A DNA stretch of 64,000 bases from Morinoia aosen (Eukaryota > Arthropoda > Malacostraca > Amphipoda > Talitridae): contig CM059571.1 in assembly GCA_030386875.1 (NCBI GenBank), positions 28,576,355-28,640,354 of the forward strand. The letters are read 5' to 3'. Below, in pieces: positions 45,086 to 55,901 of this stretch. The position numbers and the translations under genes are program-made. The first letter of the stretch is position 1. Each line of letters begins with the position of its first letter. The notes beneath the pieces are model-generated. The model was not told the origin of the DNA. It saw only the letters and a program-made list of their open reading frames with translations, and searched no databases.

Positions 45086-45319
45086 ACCATAGGCCTACCT
45101 ACCGCCGCACAGTCGCAAGTGAAATGCCCGACCTCTCCACACGCAAAGCATGTCAACTTCCTTTTCGGAGCTTTCGCGACCCCCCTACCAGCAGGCGCCG
45201 CAACGCCTTGCTTCTGAGGGCAAACCCTCACGCGATGTGCACCGCCACAGCGGTAGCAAGCACCCTTGCCACCACTGCCCTGCTTCCCCGAAGCAGAAAG
45301 GTCTGCCTCGAGCCTGGCC
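45016..45319 (-). pseudogene. gag: Gag nucleocapsid part with two zinc knuckles
   Basis: This is the gag continuation after the inserted transposon: ARLEADLSASGKQG, then CYRCGGAHRVRVC (a C-X2-C-X3-H-X4-C variant) and CFACGEVGHFTC (C-X2-C-X4-H-X4-C with CDC after it). The knuckles would bind the genomic RNA. The ORF formally opens at 45357, but bases 45320-45357 belong to the transposon's inverted repeat. It ends in a TAA at 45016-45018, inside the overlap with pol in the -1 frame; a slippery heptamer lies at 45070-45076. Confidence 0.8.
45070..45076 (-). promoter_or_regulatory. Candidate -1 ribosomal frameshift site GGGTTTC at gag/pol
   Basis: In the gag frame the codons are TCG-GGT-TTC, so the heptamer G-GGT-TTC has the X-XXY-YYZ phasing needed for -1 slippage. 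The -1 frame is the protease frame. Five bases downstream (TCTGC), the minus strand can form a hairpin: GGAAGACGC (45064-45056) pairs with GCGTCCTCC (45042-45034) with one mismatch and a 13-base loop. Slippery site, short spacer and stem are the three standard parts of such signals. The element itself is dead. Confidence 0.7.
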
Positions 45320-45850
45320 GCACACACTCCAAACCCGCAGATTTGGACGCCGCCCACCCCTCTCCCTCCACCTCCGAGCAGCTACAGCACCACCTACGAG
45401 CAGCTACAGATATGTTAGGTTATATTAATTTAGGTTAGGTTAAGTTACGTTAAGTTAGGTTAAGAGGTTAGGTTAAGTTAGGTTAGGTTGGGTAAGGTTA
45501 GGCCAAGTTCAGTTAGTTTAAGGTTAAGTTAAAAAAGTTTGAAAATGCCTGTTCTTGAGTGCCGAGATGGAGGGTCGATTGGCCAAACGCCAGCGGTCGT
45601 TCTCATAACTAATTATAATGATTTACTGCAGGTTAACTTTGGTATTCCGCTGTTCTATCCACTTACTAAGTACTTATGGTGTTTATAATGCATTGATTTA
45701 TAATAATTGTATAACTAACAGATAGGTTAATAAAGCTCAGAATTACTACATAGTTAAATAATTGGTGCGAATGGCAACTTCACTGTGGTGCTACGGAGGT
45801 GGAGTGAGAGGGGTGGGCGGCGTCCAAATCTGCGGGTTTGGAGTCAGTGC
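45320..45850. mobile_element. 531-bp inverted-repeat transposon nested in gag, 9-bp target duplication
   Basis: AGCCTGGCC stands at 45311-45319 and 45851-45859. Between them is a 531-bp element whose ends are ~57-bp inverted repeats (left from 45320, GCACACACTCCAAACCCGCA; right end TTTGGAGTCAGTGC), with weaker pairing further in. Removing one duplication and the insert restores an uninterrupted stretch of gag reading frame across the junction, which proves the boundaries. Inside, 45415-45530 consists of TTAGGTTAGGTTAAG-type repeats. No ORF. Nine-base duplications with long inverted ends are typical of Mutator-like elements; this assignment is an inference. Confidence 0.88.
45415..45530. repeat. 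TTAGG-like repeats inside the nested transposon
   Basis: Tandem AGGTTAGGTTAAGTTA-type sequence, degenerate TTAGG/TTAGGTT units, fills the core of the 531-bp transposon. Confidence 0.8.
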
Positions 45851-46541
45851 AGCCTGGCCCCCTGGCCTCGCCCGGCTACAGCCCTCTGTGCGGCCATTCT
45901 CTCCCGCACTTTCGAAACCACAGCATCGAACGGCCCAGTATACGCGTCCTCACGTGAAACTGCCCAAGTATACAGAGTAGTGGGGAGACCCTCGTAGAAC
46001 TTGACCCTAAAAATCAAATCCTTCTTGGTCGACTCCACTCTCCCACCCAGACGCGCCAAGTTATCCAGGTACACGTCCACCGACTCCCCGGCTGCAAACC
46101 GACGGTCGGTGAACCGCCTATACGCCTCCTGCATAGGCAACGCAAATTGCGAGGCCAGCGTAGACCGAACTACCTGCCACTGAGCAGCATCACCGACAGT
46201 CATGGAGCGAAACACCCGAGCGGCGTTGCCGTCGAACATGAACCCGATGACGTCGGTCGGAGCTACGCGCTCCAGCTAGCAGAACCTCTCCAGGTTCTCC
46301 AGCCACTCCAGCGCGTCGACCGATCCATCGCCGATCGACTTAGGCAGCTGCCTAGACAACCGGTCGAGGATCGAACCACGCGCCTGAGTCAGGATGTTAG
46401 CCAACAGGCTAACATCCACAAGCACTCCCGACGTGTTCCCCGCCGGCGGCACTGGCGATCCCGCATCGCCAGCTCCGGCTGCACAGCCTTCTCAGCTGCG
46501 TCAGCTACCTCAGCTAACGCAGCCTTTCCAGCCGCCGCCAT
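45844..46541 (-). pseudogene. gag: Gag N-terminal and capsid part, broken
   Basis: An ATG at 46541 starts an Ala-rich N-terminus. The natural continuation (LLANILTQARG..., then VDALEWLENLERF) is in another frame, so a frameshift lies near 46450. A TAG near 46277 then interrupts that frame. The open piece at 45844-46239 carries VFRSMTVGDAAQWQVVRSTL and FYEGLPTTLYTW, which resemble Gypsy capsid (retrotrans_gag) helices. Shortly before 45859 the gag is interrupted by the 531-bp inverted-repeat transposon; the coding resumes at 45319. Confidence 0.75.
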
Positions 46542-46587
46542 CTTGCTACCAACAAGATGGCTACCACAGCCAAAAGCCTAGATAGCT

Positions 46588-46859
46588 TGTTGGCTTACCT
46601 TTAACGTTGCTGGTGGCCGACACCAACAGCAACCGCAAAACAGCTGTTTCGCCTTCCGCGTTCTCCCAAAGACACAGAAGCAAGGCACTGCCTCCCTTAC
46701 ACAGGTACCGATTGAAGCGAAGAGAAGACCAACGAAGAACGACAGCACGCGCGTCTGCACTCCACCGTTTCCATAAGCACACTGCCGGTGCGGGGCGGCA
46801 GCGAGCCGAGGCGGTTGCGACATAGTACGACAACTGCCGCAACGTACGACAACCCCACA
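46588..46859 (-). repeat. 5' LTR of the GC-rich element
   Basis: 272 bp; on the minus strand it runs TGTGGGGTTGTCG...AAGCCAACA. Compared with the 3' LTR it lacks a 9-base piece near 46645 (GCTGCCACA-type duplication) and differs at a handful of positions. The ORFs at 46561-46842 and 46607-46825 recur in the other LTR and are shadows. Confidence 0.9.
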
Positions 46860-46864
46860 GTTAG

Positions 46865-49230
46865 GTTTGCCTAAGCTAACTTATAATCTAATCTTTCCTT
46901 TCGGTATTTTGGTAAGCATCAACGTTAGTGCCTGTTAGTGAATGACATGTATGGTACCATATTAAATTTAGAACCACACGATATTCATTAAGGAAGTCAG
47001 CCACAATGAGTGGGCTATGGCACCCATGATACCCTTTCGTAATACTCATTTACAAATGACAAAAATTTATTTGCTTACGTTCAATAAATTATATTTGCAT
47101 GAACATGTTGCACTTCACAGCACTTTTCAATGTAAAAATTAAATTTTTGCAAATGGGGGAGACTGACATTCAGAAATCTACCCAAGAGATCCCAATGAGA
47201 GTCAGAAAACATATACTGATCTACGAGGAGCTCAACTTCTGCTCTTTCTATGAGGTTACCCAGTCTAACTTTTTTGCCAGGGCATGCATAGTTTTCGCTG
47301 CCCAAGCAATTCAATTAATTGGGCGCCGACAAACATGCATGAAGGCTGCAAAAATGTTACACTGGGTATACATGTACGAGTTCAACCAGTGATGCGGATT
47401 GGCGCAAAAGACAAGGATAGTAACTGGAACGTTTTTAAATTTACTTATTTTATCATACCAAGTGAATGAATACTGCTTGCATTATGTTGTTCCGATACTG
47501 TGCTTGCTTACTTTTAATGACTAATCAGTCCTGTGAGGGGTTATCTGAATTAGTTGGCCTATCTTGTCAAAGGGACCAGAATAGGTCAAAATATTTAATT
47601 TCTAGAGATTTATGTTGTCATAAATTAATGTAATGAAAAGAACCATACAGTTTTTTCACATCAATTCTTCCCAACTCTTAAAGATGCATGTGTATAGAGA
47701 CGCTGGTAGATTGCAGCTAAACTTTTTCTCTGACCAACAATAAATCACGGTTTTATATTCCTCTACGCTATGAAAAGCACAAATCTACAGTAATACTGCC
47801 ATCTATCGTACATTGTGCAACAAATATGAAAAGTTATAATTATTTTTCATTTATATCATATGGGCCCCATTTCAATCCAACATCTGTGTCTACTTGGGTA
47901 TTGTTCGATTGTGCTGATATTTTGCACACCATGTTTTTATGGTATTTCCAAAGGATTTTATATCCTGCTCATCATTTCACGAATCAAAACTGGAAGGACC
48001 AGTTTCACCTCCAAGTTAGGAATGTATATCTAGGTAGTATTTAGCTACTAGTAAGCTAGGCTAATATGTAAGTATCCCCACATTAACAGTTATAATGGTG
48101 ATATAAAAATAATGGTGACATAGAAGTACTGGACTTATATACATATATGTACCTAGAATATTATATAAACCTGAATGGTAAGTTGCCCTGTTAAAGGAGA
48201 CCAATTCAAAATTTTTTTTAGTTTGAACTTAATCTAAAGCTACACTGACAGTATTTTTATTTTGTTTGTTATACAAACTGTATTTGTAAATTTTTTTAAT
48301 CCAAATGTTATAGTTTTAATTCAAATTGTAATTGAAATCATGTATTTTCAAGTCAGTAATGAATGTATTTTCACGCACATTGGATTTGATATGACCTTAA
48401 GAAATTTTGAAACAAGCCCGCTAATATTCTTGAAGCAGTCATAATTTTATATATATTTCAGCTGCATATACAGTCACCTTTAATCCATTATATACCTCAG
48501 TTTTGTATTACTTGAACTTAATGTAATTAATAACTAAATTGGCTGCTCTTGAACATTAGCATTCGTGCCACAATGAAGGATTTGGGCTGCCCTGATACCC
48601 TCATTAATACCAAGATGTATCGTACTGACTGTTAGTCGTGAGCAAAACCGGTCCCCCACTCTTTTATAACGCAAGAACGCAGTTTCATTCAAGAACGAAA
48701 TACTGGGAACTCGATTAGCTACATGTTTTCAATTTAATGTAAACTATGTAACCGCATTCATAGTTTTACTTGCAATGAAACGAATAACTGTCGCCACAAA
48801 ACGAGCGGCTACCACTTTTGCCATCATCGCTGGCAATAATTTTTTCAGTACGAATTAATATAATTATAGCTAGTTAACTAATTTGAAATACATCACTCAT
48901 ATGCGCATTTTTGAGCTAAAATGATACATCTTGGGGGGACACGATTTCTTTTCAGGTGAAACGGGATCAAACCGCATGTACAGGTTGCCCGACCACTGGT
49001 ACATGCAACACAAAATTTGGACTTCTTTTCTATGATGGCAAAGAGGTTCGTACCCATAGAATCATGCATTTTGGATAAATTTTGAATGCAGTTTTATTCC
49101 TCGGTCTTGTATAGGTGTGTAAATATGTACATCAGATAACACAGTTATCAGAATTATAAATATTTCTCGTCTTTGAACACTTCTGAATATTGATATGATA
49201 TTAGAAATTAATTGAGCCAAAGTGTTGCTT
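46865..49230. other. Non-coding sequence without recognisable features
   Basis: No motif-bearing ORF, RNA gene or transposon end was found. Opposite-strand ORFs at 47081-47392 lack any known domain, and I leave them unassigned. Confidence 0.4.
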
Positions 49231-49239
49231 AAGGAAACA

Positions 49240-49715
49240 CCTCAATATCAAGTCAATAGTGACACAGTAATTAGCTGATACTGGGTTATAAATAATTTTT
49301 TTTTTGGACAATATATTCTACCAATATCCACTTGCTATCAGAAAATAAATATTGGGCCAATATTTTTCTAAGGAACACCCCAATATCAAGTCCATAGTGA
49401 CACAATAATTAGCTGAAATTGGGTTAGTGAAAATATGATTATCGGGGCAAAATGTTTTACCAATATCAGCCTGATATCAGGAATTGAGTATCAAACTAAT
49501 GTTATTGTAGGGACCACCTCATTATCAATTCAATATTGACTCAATAATTAGTTGATATTGGGTTGCTGATAAAATTGTTAATGGGCCAATATATTTTTCC
49601 AATATCAACCGAATTCTCCAAAATAAAGTATTACCCCAATGTTCATTTTGAATATCCAGTCAATATTGAGACTATATATTGGCTCAATATTAGGTCAATA
49701 TATTAGGTCAATGAC
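49240..49715. repeat. Degenerate ~139-bp tandem repeat, about 3.3 copies
   Basis: The phrase CAATATCAAGTCAATAGTGACACA..ATTAGCTGATACTGGGTT recurs near 49243, 49381 and 49521, with a decayed fourth start near 49655. Each unit also has a second block GGGCCAATAT...ACCAATATCA. CAATATTG-type inverted motifs are frequent in it. Its function is unknown. Confidence 0.7.
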
Positions 49716-52421
49716 AGTAGCTATTAGTGACAGCAAGGAGCTTTACAAAACTGGAGGTTAGAGTTGCTGAACCATAGTCAAACAAGATCCAAAAAAAAGA
49801 ACTCAACGAATATCTGTGATTGATAGCATGGGAGTTATACAGTATAACAGTGACAATATAAGTGGCAGAACCAGAATATCTCCAGAATTAAAGAGCCTGC
49901 ACAATAGAAATAGCTGTGGCAGCATATGCTCAGGTTTACAAAGTTTAAAGTCTCTACCAGCTCCCATCTGGTCTCAAAATTTGTTACCACTCACCAGTTC
50001 CTTGCCAAAACAATACGAAATACATCTCTAGACACAAAGGAACAGTCTTGACGCTCTCTCTACACACAGTTATGTTCCTATAAACATCACTTAGTATTTA
50101 ACACTAGTTACATTTTCTATCTCAGGTGTTTTCACACTTCACTCTTAATTCAAATGATAACTGGCAGCATCAGCACTGCTTGCCAAGGTTAGATACCTAA
50201 GGTTCCGGAAGCGAGTGTGCCTGTTGGTGGCTTCTAGTCCGGACACCAATGTCTAAATTTTTAAAATGGTGCTTATTAGGCAGCACGACTTACATACCAA
50301 ATATGACCTGATTTTCTACAGGGCTGCTCTAAAGATTTTTTGTTAGTATCATTATGCTCATGAAAATTCAGTGTGTTGTACAAAGTGAATATGTTTTTCT
50401 TTCAAGAGTCTACTGGCGAGTCACCTCTGTCCAGAATATAATGAAAGAAAAAAATCAATGACTAAGCACAGTGAATCTAGGTGAATAGTTCAAGAGAGAA
50501 AGAAGTGGTCTGTACTCTCTGCACCAAGAAATCAACTTGAGTATATGGTACTTATATTACCTATTTTGTATGCATGTTGAAAGATTATATCACAATTAAA
50601 TGCTATTCTATAAACACAAACCACTTTAATCAATTAAATATAATGTTACTCATCCCATCACTTTGCAATTTCAGTGTTTTGCTTTCAGCAATGCGAATAT
50701 ATTTTTGTTTTTCTTTCCATATTCTGTGAAAATATTGACATGGACTATTATGATACCCATGTATGTTTTCCAAATGATGTTAACACATTTTATAGACAAA
50801 TGTTGATTTTGGAAGTTACTGCATTAGAAATGAACTGATTCTTTATTTTTTAAGAAACAAACCAAAAATATTTCATCACTATCTCCCCTTCTATAACATA
50901 AACTGAGATATTTTGGGAAGCCTTCATATTTAATTCCTTAATATTTAATACCAATGACAATTGAAAATTAATAGCAATTTTTATTCTTTCATATAAATGT
51001 ATTCTCCTCCACTTTATAGAAGCTGTGGAAAATCAGGCTGTCTACATAGGCTTGAAACATTCATCATTCTTTCGTTAAAACTGAAAACTGAGGATGGAAT
51101 ATTATGAGCGAACTAACAAGCACATTGTCAACCAAATAAGAAAACATAAACAAGCGAAAGAAAGGAGAAATTCTCAGTGTTGTTCGAGGATGTGTTACAC
51201 ACATCTTCAGCTGTTTTTTGTTTGCCCAGGAACCGTGACCAGTGGCCATCTATGACAACCCTATTTACTGTCAACTACTTCTGTGTCACTGGCGTGTTGA
51301 GAAGAGGTCTGCATCATTTGAGGGACGTCTAGAAGGCATGATGGTCTCGCGACCTAGTTTCTGATGCTCCGATTGCTGGTTGTTAAAATGTTTCTTCAAA
51401 ACCTTCCAACGTTTCTCGCGAGGGGCAAACCTTGGTTTGAAAGCTTTCAGGAAACTTTTCAATGAGGTAAGGAACCACTGGCGGTATTTTGTGAATTAAA
51501 TATTTTATTTTAAAGTACAAATAAAACTATATGTGGGCAAAGCATGAAGTTTTCAAAGAAATATGTATCAGTTTAAGAGTTTTGATTCTCAGTACAGAGT
51601 CTGACTGCCTCTGTACTACATGGCTATACGTGTATATGAGGATCATTAAAACCTTTTCACTCTGTCATTACAGTGTAGCGCTCTTCAACATGAATTACTT
51701 CACTCATGGTGAATCCGATTTCATCATATATTTCGGGCAGCTCGGGCTTGACCCGATCTGGTTGGTTATAATCAGAATTGGCGCAAGCCTGCTTTAAAAG
51801 AAACTCAATATGAGGGTTTCATTAGGAATTTTATTTTCATTCAGGAATAGTTTTCATTTTTCCACATCATCATTCACCCGTATTTCTTTTAATAGAATCT
51901 GAATGCTTGCCTTAAATGCATTGGATTAAAGGAACAAAGTATTAGCCAAATTTCATGCAGATAGATCGGTTAGTCTTTTCATTCCACGAGATCAGTTATT
52001 CAGTTACAGTTTCATAAATACGAGATCAATGAGGCCACTATCTCAGAAAATATGTACTTAGAGAGTAAAATTATTCCATTTTCATAGAGTTCATTAGTGA
52101 AGTGTTACACAAGTGTTATTCGAGTACGCAGACATTTTACTTGAGCTGATTGATTCACTTTTATCTTTATGATACAAATAAATAGTAGAAGCCAATTCAG
52201 TAAACAGGAAAGAAGCCACTACTAAAACGGCAGCTAAGAGGTTTCTCCACGATCATTCTGCAGTTTCATGCGTGTTCATCCAGTTTCGCATCAATTGAAC
52301 GGATGTCTTTATATTTGGTGAAGCCACGAACTAAAGTTTTGGTAGTCCTTTTTGTTTAAATAAAGTAAGATTTTTGTGTGGTTGGGGAACATTTTTTCTC
52401 GGTCCATTGCTGATCTTTTTA
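49716..52421. other. Non-coding sequence without recognisable features
   Basis: About 2.7 kb of AT-rich DNA with only short ORFs that show no known motif. Confidence 0.4.
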
Positions 52422-52967
52422 GGGGAGAATACTCCCATTTTTTAAATTCATATACTATTTGACCGATCTTCATGAAACTTTGCGTAGGTATGTAAAATTG
52501 AACAAGGATTAAAATTGGCCATATTTGTTCTTCCCATTTTCCCCATAGAAAACGAGTTATTCAAAGAAAACGGAAAAATGGGGGTCTGGGGAAAATCCAT
52601 GGACTCATCAGATTTTGAGATACAGAGATAATATTGGTATCAAAAGAAGCAAAATTGTATTCTCTGAAAACAATGCAGAGTTGTTTCAGAATTTTCGAAA
52701 TACTTTTTGAAAAAAATGAAAAATACACAAATTGAACCCATTTCCACACTTTTCCCCACAAAAAAAATGTAGCTAATTTTCTATTCCAAAAATGAATCAA
52801 AGCCGACGTCAATTAGTAGAGGTTCTTTTGAAACCAAAATGATTACTGTAGCTCAAAAACTCAAAACTACCTTAACTTCATCAATGTGTCCGCTAAATAT
52901 ATACGTACATTTTAATGAATATAAACGAATTCCGAAAAGTTTCAATTTTTTGGGGAGTATTCTCCCC
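52422..52967. mobile_element. 546-bp inverted-repeat MITE-like element
   Basis: GGGGAGAATACTCCC (52422-52436) is mirrored by GGGGAGTATTCTCCCC (52952-52967), giving terminal inverted repeats of about 15 bp that are themselves nearly palindromic. The right flank is TTAA; the left flank is TTTA, so a TTAA target with one change is possible. The two ORFs nearby (52561-52812 minus, 52839-53090 plus) have no known motif. Confidence 0.55.
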
Positions 52968-53072
52968 TTAATTGTAACTTATTATTTCTTCTTCAATTTT
53001 TATTTTGTTTCAAATGCTTCTTTCAATATTATAGGCTTCAATGCAATTAATTTTTTGTTTTCATTAGCCCCT

Positions 53073-53392
53073 TGTTCCGGCCCTTTTTAGTATCAGGTCG
53101 TAACTAAACGCGAATGAGGTTCGGGAGTGAATCAGATGCAGCAACGTGGTTATCCTTTTATTATTACTTCAGAATTGACACAGGCTTCGTAATTGGTAGA
53201 GAGTCTTTAGATCGGAAGGTTACTCTCGTTACTTTATAGCTCATCAGTGATCTCTACAGATGCTTTCTCGACAGCCGAGCTCCGCTACTGACAGCGACGC
53301 TTTTGTTTGTAAACTCGACCTCTACGGCAGACCACCGCTAATGAACCACGATGTCTCTCGCCGATCCTATTTATATGCCTGGCGGGCGCACA
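53073..53392 (-). repeat. 3' LTR of the intact Ty3/Gypsy element
   Basis: 320 bp, identical to 62688-63007 at an offset of 9615. The transcript would end here; AATAAA lies at 53157-53162 on the minus strand. Confidence 0.95.
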
Positions 53393-53407
53393 TCTAGGAC
53401 CCCCCAC
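53393..53407 (-). promoter_or_regulatory. Polypurine tract of the intact element
   Basis: The minus strand reads GTGGGGGGTCCTAGA directly before the 3' LTR start TGTGCGC. The G run is the likely plus-strand primer. Confidence 0.6.
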
Positions 53408-54379
53408 GCACAAAAATTTTTTATTACAATAAAAATATTTTTAAAACGTCAATCAATCACATTGATTATCCTTTGACGATCAATAACTCTTACAACTCGT
53501 CGAGTTAATTACACAGATCAGAAAAATTGCTTCCGAATTATGAACGGAGGTAGGCAGGTATGGCCTTTGCCGTCATCATAAACAAATTTCAACGGTAATC
53601 CTACATCATGTTAAACATTATTTTAAGTGTCAATTCAATACTAGATTTATTACCCAAAATCAACCAAATAATCACTCTACGCACTTAGCTCAAACAATTT
53701 GTTCATTCTTATCAAGTTATTTATCAATTGATTCTTAGAATTCTTGGATACTCCAGATACTTCGGATACGAATGGATACACCACACAATTTTATTAACAT
53801 ATCAAAATATCAAAATCAAACATCAAAACGCGTACTTAATAAATCCTTTCCATAAGGTACACTTTCTTGAACAAACTGGACACCTACCGTCAGATCGAGA
53901 ACAAAATTTGTATTTTGGATTAACATATTAACATATTTCGAGAACAGAATTTTCAATGCAATTGGAAATAAAAAGGAAAAATCCATCATAAGACTATATC
54001 ACATAAATATAGAAAAGAAGTCTAAATGCGCAGAACAATACATTACATTACTACAATTGGCAAGGTAAAAGTAGAATAGGATTCAAATCGTCCTACGATT
54101 TAAATTAACATATCAATTCAACTAAATTAAAGATTGAAAGGAAATAAAAGAAAAATCAATAACTAATTCAATTCCACCAATCTAAAACAATAAATGAACT
54201 TAGCAAAGGGCGAGTAACGCGACATCAATGTTTATAATTAACGACAATAAAAACATATTCCGTATATAATAGAAAAACTCTCCGTATAAAATAGTAGTAA
54301 TCTAAGACATGGGAGGATTCTACTCCTCGGGAGATAATAAAACCCAGAATATGATAATCAGATCCATCTTAATCAGAGC
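53408..54379 (-). other. 3' untranslated region of the intact element
   Basis: About 1 kb of A/T-rich sequence between ORF B and the polypurine tract. The plus-strand ORF at 53728-53931 has no known motif. No gene is seen. Confidence 0.5.
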
Positions 54380-54694
54380 TTAAGGTGAAACTGCAATTAC
54401 TTGTTTAGGACTAGTACAGATTTCTTTTAAGGCGGTTCGACGCAAGGCGACGTCCTCACCACTTAGACGACCTATTACCTTGTTAAGGTCGCGTTTTATG
54501 TAAATAATCATTACCGTAATTATGATAGTAATTATTGTGTAAAGAAGCAACATTATGTCGCTCAACTGGTCAGGAATGAGATCTACTCTCGTTTCCTCGG
54601 TGTGTCGGATGAGTTCATCCGATATTTGACCGTTGTTGGCTTTAATCGCCGTTAGAATGGTGTCTACATTAAGGTTAGACACCTTGTTGCCCAT
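54380..54694 (-). CDS. Small accessory ORF B (104 aa), predicted myristoylated membrane protein
   Basis: The N-terminus MGNKVSNLNV fits the N-myristoylation pattern (Gly2, Ser6). Residues 47-66 (IMLLLYTIITIIITVMIIYI) form one strongly hydrophobic segment, followed by KRD, a typical cytosolic anchor. The C-terminal ~38 residues are polar and basic. No glycosylation-type ectodomain and no env motifs are seen, so this is not a usual env gene. I do not recognise the family. A role at a membrane, such as particle assembly or release, is only a guess. It lies about 1 kb before the 3' LTR of an otherwise intact element. Confidence 0.6.
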   Translation of the reverse strand: MGNKVSNLNVDTILTAIKANNGQISDELIRHTEETRVDLIPDQLSDIMLLLYTIITIIITVMIIYIKRDLNKVIGRLSGEDVALRRTALKEICTSPKQVIAVSP

Positions 54695-54812
54695 CTTAGC
54701 AGGCCAAAAAGCTACTAACAGCGCGGGAATTAAAATTGTGATTTATTTTAATCACATAAATGTGATAAATAAATTATGACTTTATAAATGTTGATGTAGA
54801 AAAAGTAATTCT

Positions 54813-55034
54813 TCACTGGATATTTGTTGGGAATGCAGCAATTCTGATTATGAACACGAGTTCGACGTGTTCTCCAGATTCAAATACTTGAATTCGAGTA
54901 CGCAACGGGGATTCGAGGTTCAGGAACACCTGAAAGTTGCAGTAGGCTTCCTGTAATACTTCCCTTGATATCCTGATGCCGAAGACTATTTTTGTTTCCT
55001 GCGGCTGCCACAGTTGATTTACCCCGGTGCACAT
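54813..55034 (-). CDS. Small accessory ORF A (73 aa), unrecognised
   Basis: Starts at an ATG that directly follows an in-frame stop (TAA, three codons upstream), so the start is fixed. The sequence reads MCTGVNQLWQPQETKIVFGI, continues with alternating hydrophobic/polar residues (REVLQEAYCNFQVFLNLES, GEHVELVFIIRIAAF), and looks like a small beta-rich fold rather than random translation. No family is recognised, and no signal peptide or membrane segment is obvious. It is followed after 118 bases by ORF B. As pol ends 870 bases before, it would need a subgenomic or spliced RNA. Confidence 0.5.
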   Translation of the reverse strand: MCTGVNQLWQPQETKIVFGIRISREVLQEAYCNFQVFLNLESPLRTRIQVFESGEHVELVFIIRIAAFPTNIQ

Positions 55035-55141
55035 CGGGATTTAAACGTGTTCAGGATAAAAAGTGGAAGTCTAGCGTTGTAGTATCAAACGCTAACCTTA
55101 GGTGAAACAGCAAGTATTTGCTTATTACAATGGCATTAAAC

Positions 55142-55286
<145 letters not shown>

Positions 55287-55498
55287 TGTTAGATAAGTAC
55301 GCTACCAAGTACTAATTGAAGGTTCAAAGTGTATGTGTATCTTGTAAATCGGAGTGTGCACTGTCCTGGAATTGTTCAGGAGTCGCCCAAGGATTCTGAA
55401 AGGATACGATACAGGATATTAGCATGGCCACAAGTTTAAGTAAGCAATTGTCGTTTCATAATAAGGCAACGCTTCATTCTCATTAAGACACATTCTCA

Positions 55499-55753
55499 TT
55501 AAGACGCTTTCATTCCAACTACACTGCCTAGCATTGTTGTCAAACAATCTGCGGCAGATTCGAGGCAGTTCTCGCGGTTGCACACTCGCACTCTCGTGTC
55601 GACATCTCCACGATTACAGCTCAGTTTATCAACTCTAGCTGACGGCTTGATGAGCACAGCTCTTGATGTCGCAACAACAGTATGACAACATCCTGAGCTC
55701 AACATCTCATCTGAAGGTGGTAGCGCAACACAATATTTCCTAACGCAAGACAT
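55499..55753 (-). CDS. Small cysteine-rich ORF after pol, unrecognised
   Basis: 84 residues beginning MSCVRKYCVALPPSDEM, with eight cysteines including a CC pair, and basic overall. It lies 148 bases beyond the pol stop. I recognise no family. It could be a chance ORF in the 3' region, but the element is intact, so it cannot be dismissed. A pyrimidine-rich splice-acceptor-like TATCCTTTCAG lies just after it (minus strand, AG at 55396-55397). Confidence 0.3.
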   Translation of the reverse strand: MSCVRKYCVALPPSDEMLSSGCCHTVVATSRAVLIKPSARVDKLSCNRGDVDTRVRVCNRENCLESAADCLTTMLGSVVGMKAS

Positions 55754-55901
55754 ACATAAAGTCTTAAGAAGAACTCGTAGAACACTCTTACAAGCTAGAA
55801 ACTCATTGAACGAACTTACAAACTAAATACCATTGAAATACATATATGGAATGGCATTTTCAGAATATAAGGAGTGAACAGCTCCAACTAGGTTGACAAT
55901 T

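Larger units (their letters stand above)
41467..46859 (-). mobile_element. GC-rich Ty3/Gypsy-like LTR retrotransposon, decayed copy
   Basis: The copy is bounded by LTRs of 281 bp (41467-41747) and 272 bp (46588-46859) and by the 5-bp duplication gttag (41462-41466 and 46860-46864). It is read on the minus strand: LTR, gag, protease, RT, RNase H, integrase, LTR. The order and motifs are Ty3/Gypsy-type; the clade is not identified. Its body is much richer in G and C than the rest of the window. Gag has a frameshift, a stop and a transposon insertion. Pol has at least three frameshifts and one stop. It is inactive. Confidence 0.88.

Noticed and set aside
47081..47392. Possible host exon (ORFs on both strands)
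   Set aside because: No domain recognised, no convincing splice signals examined further, and the length is compatible with chance.
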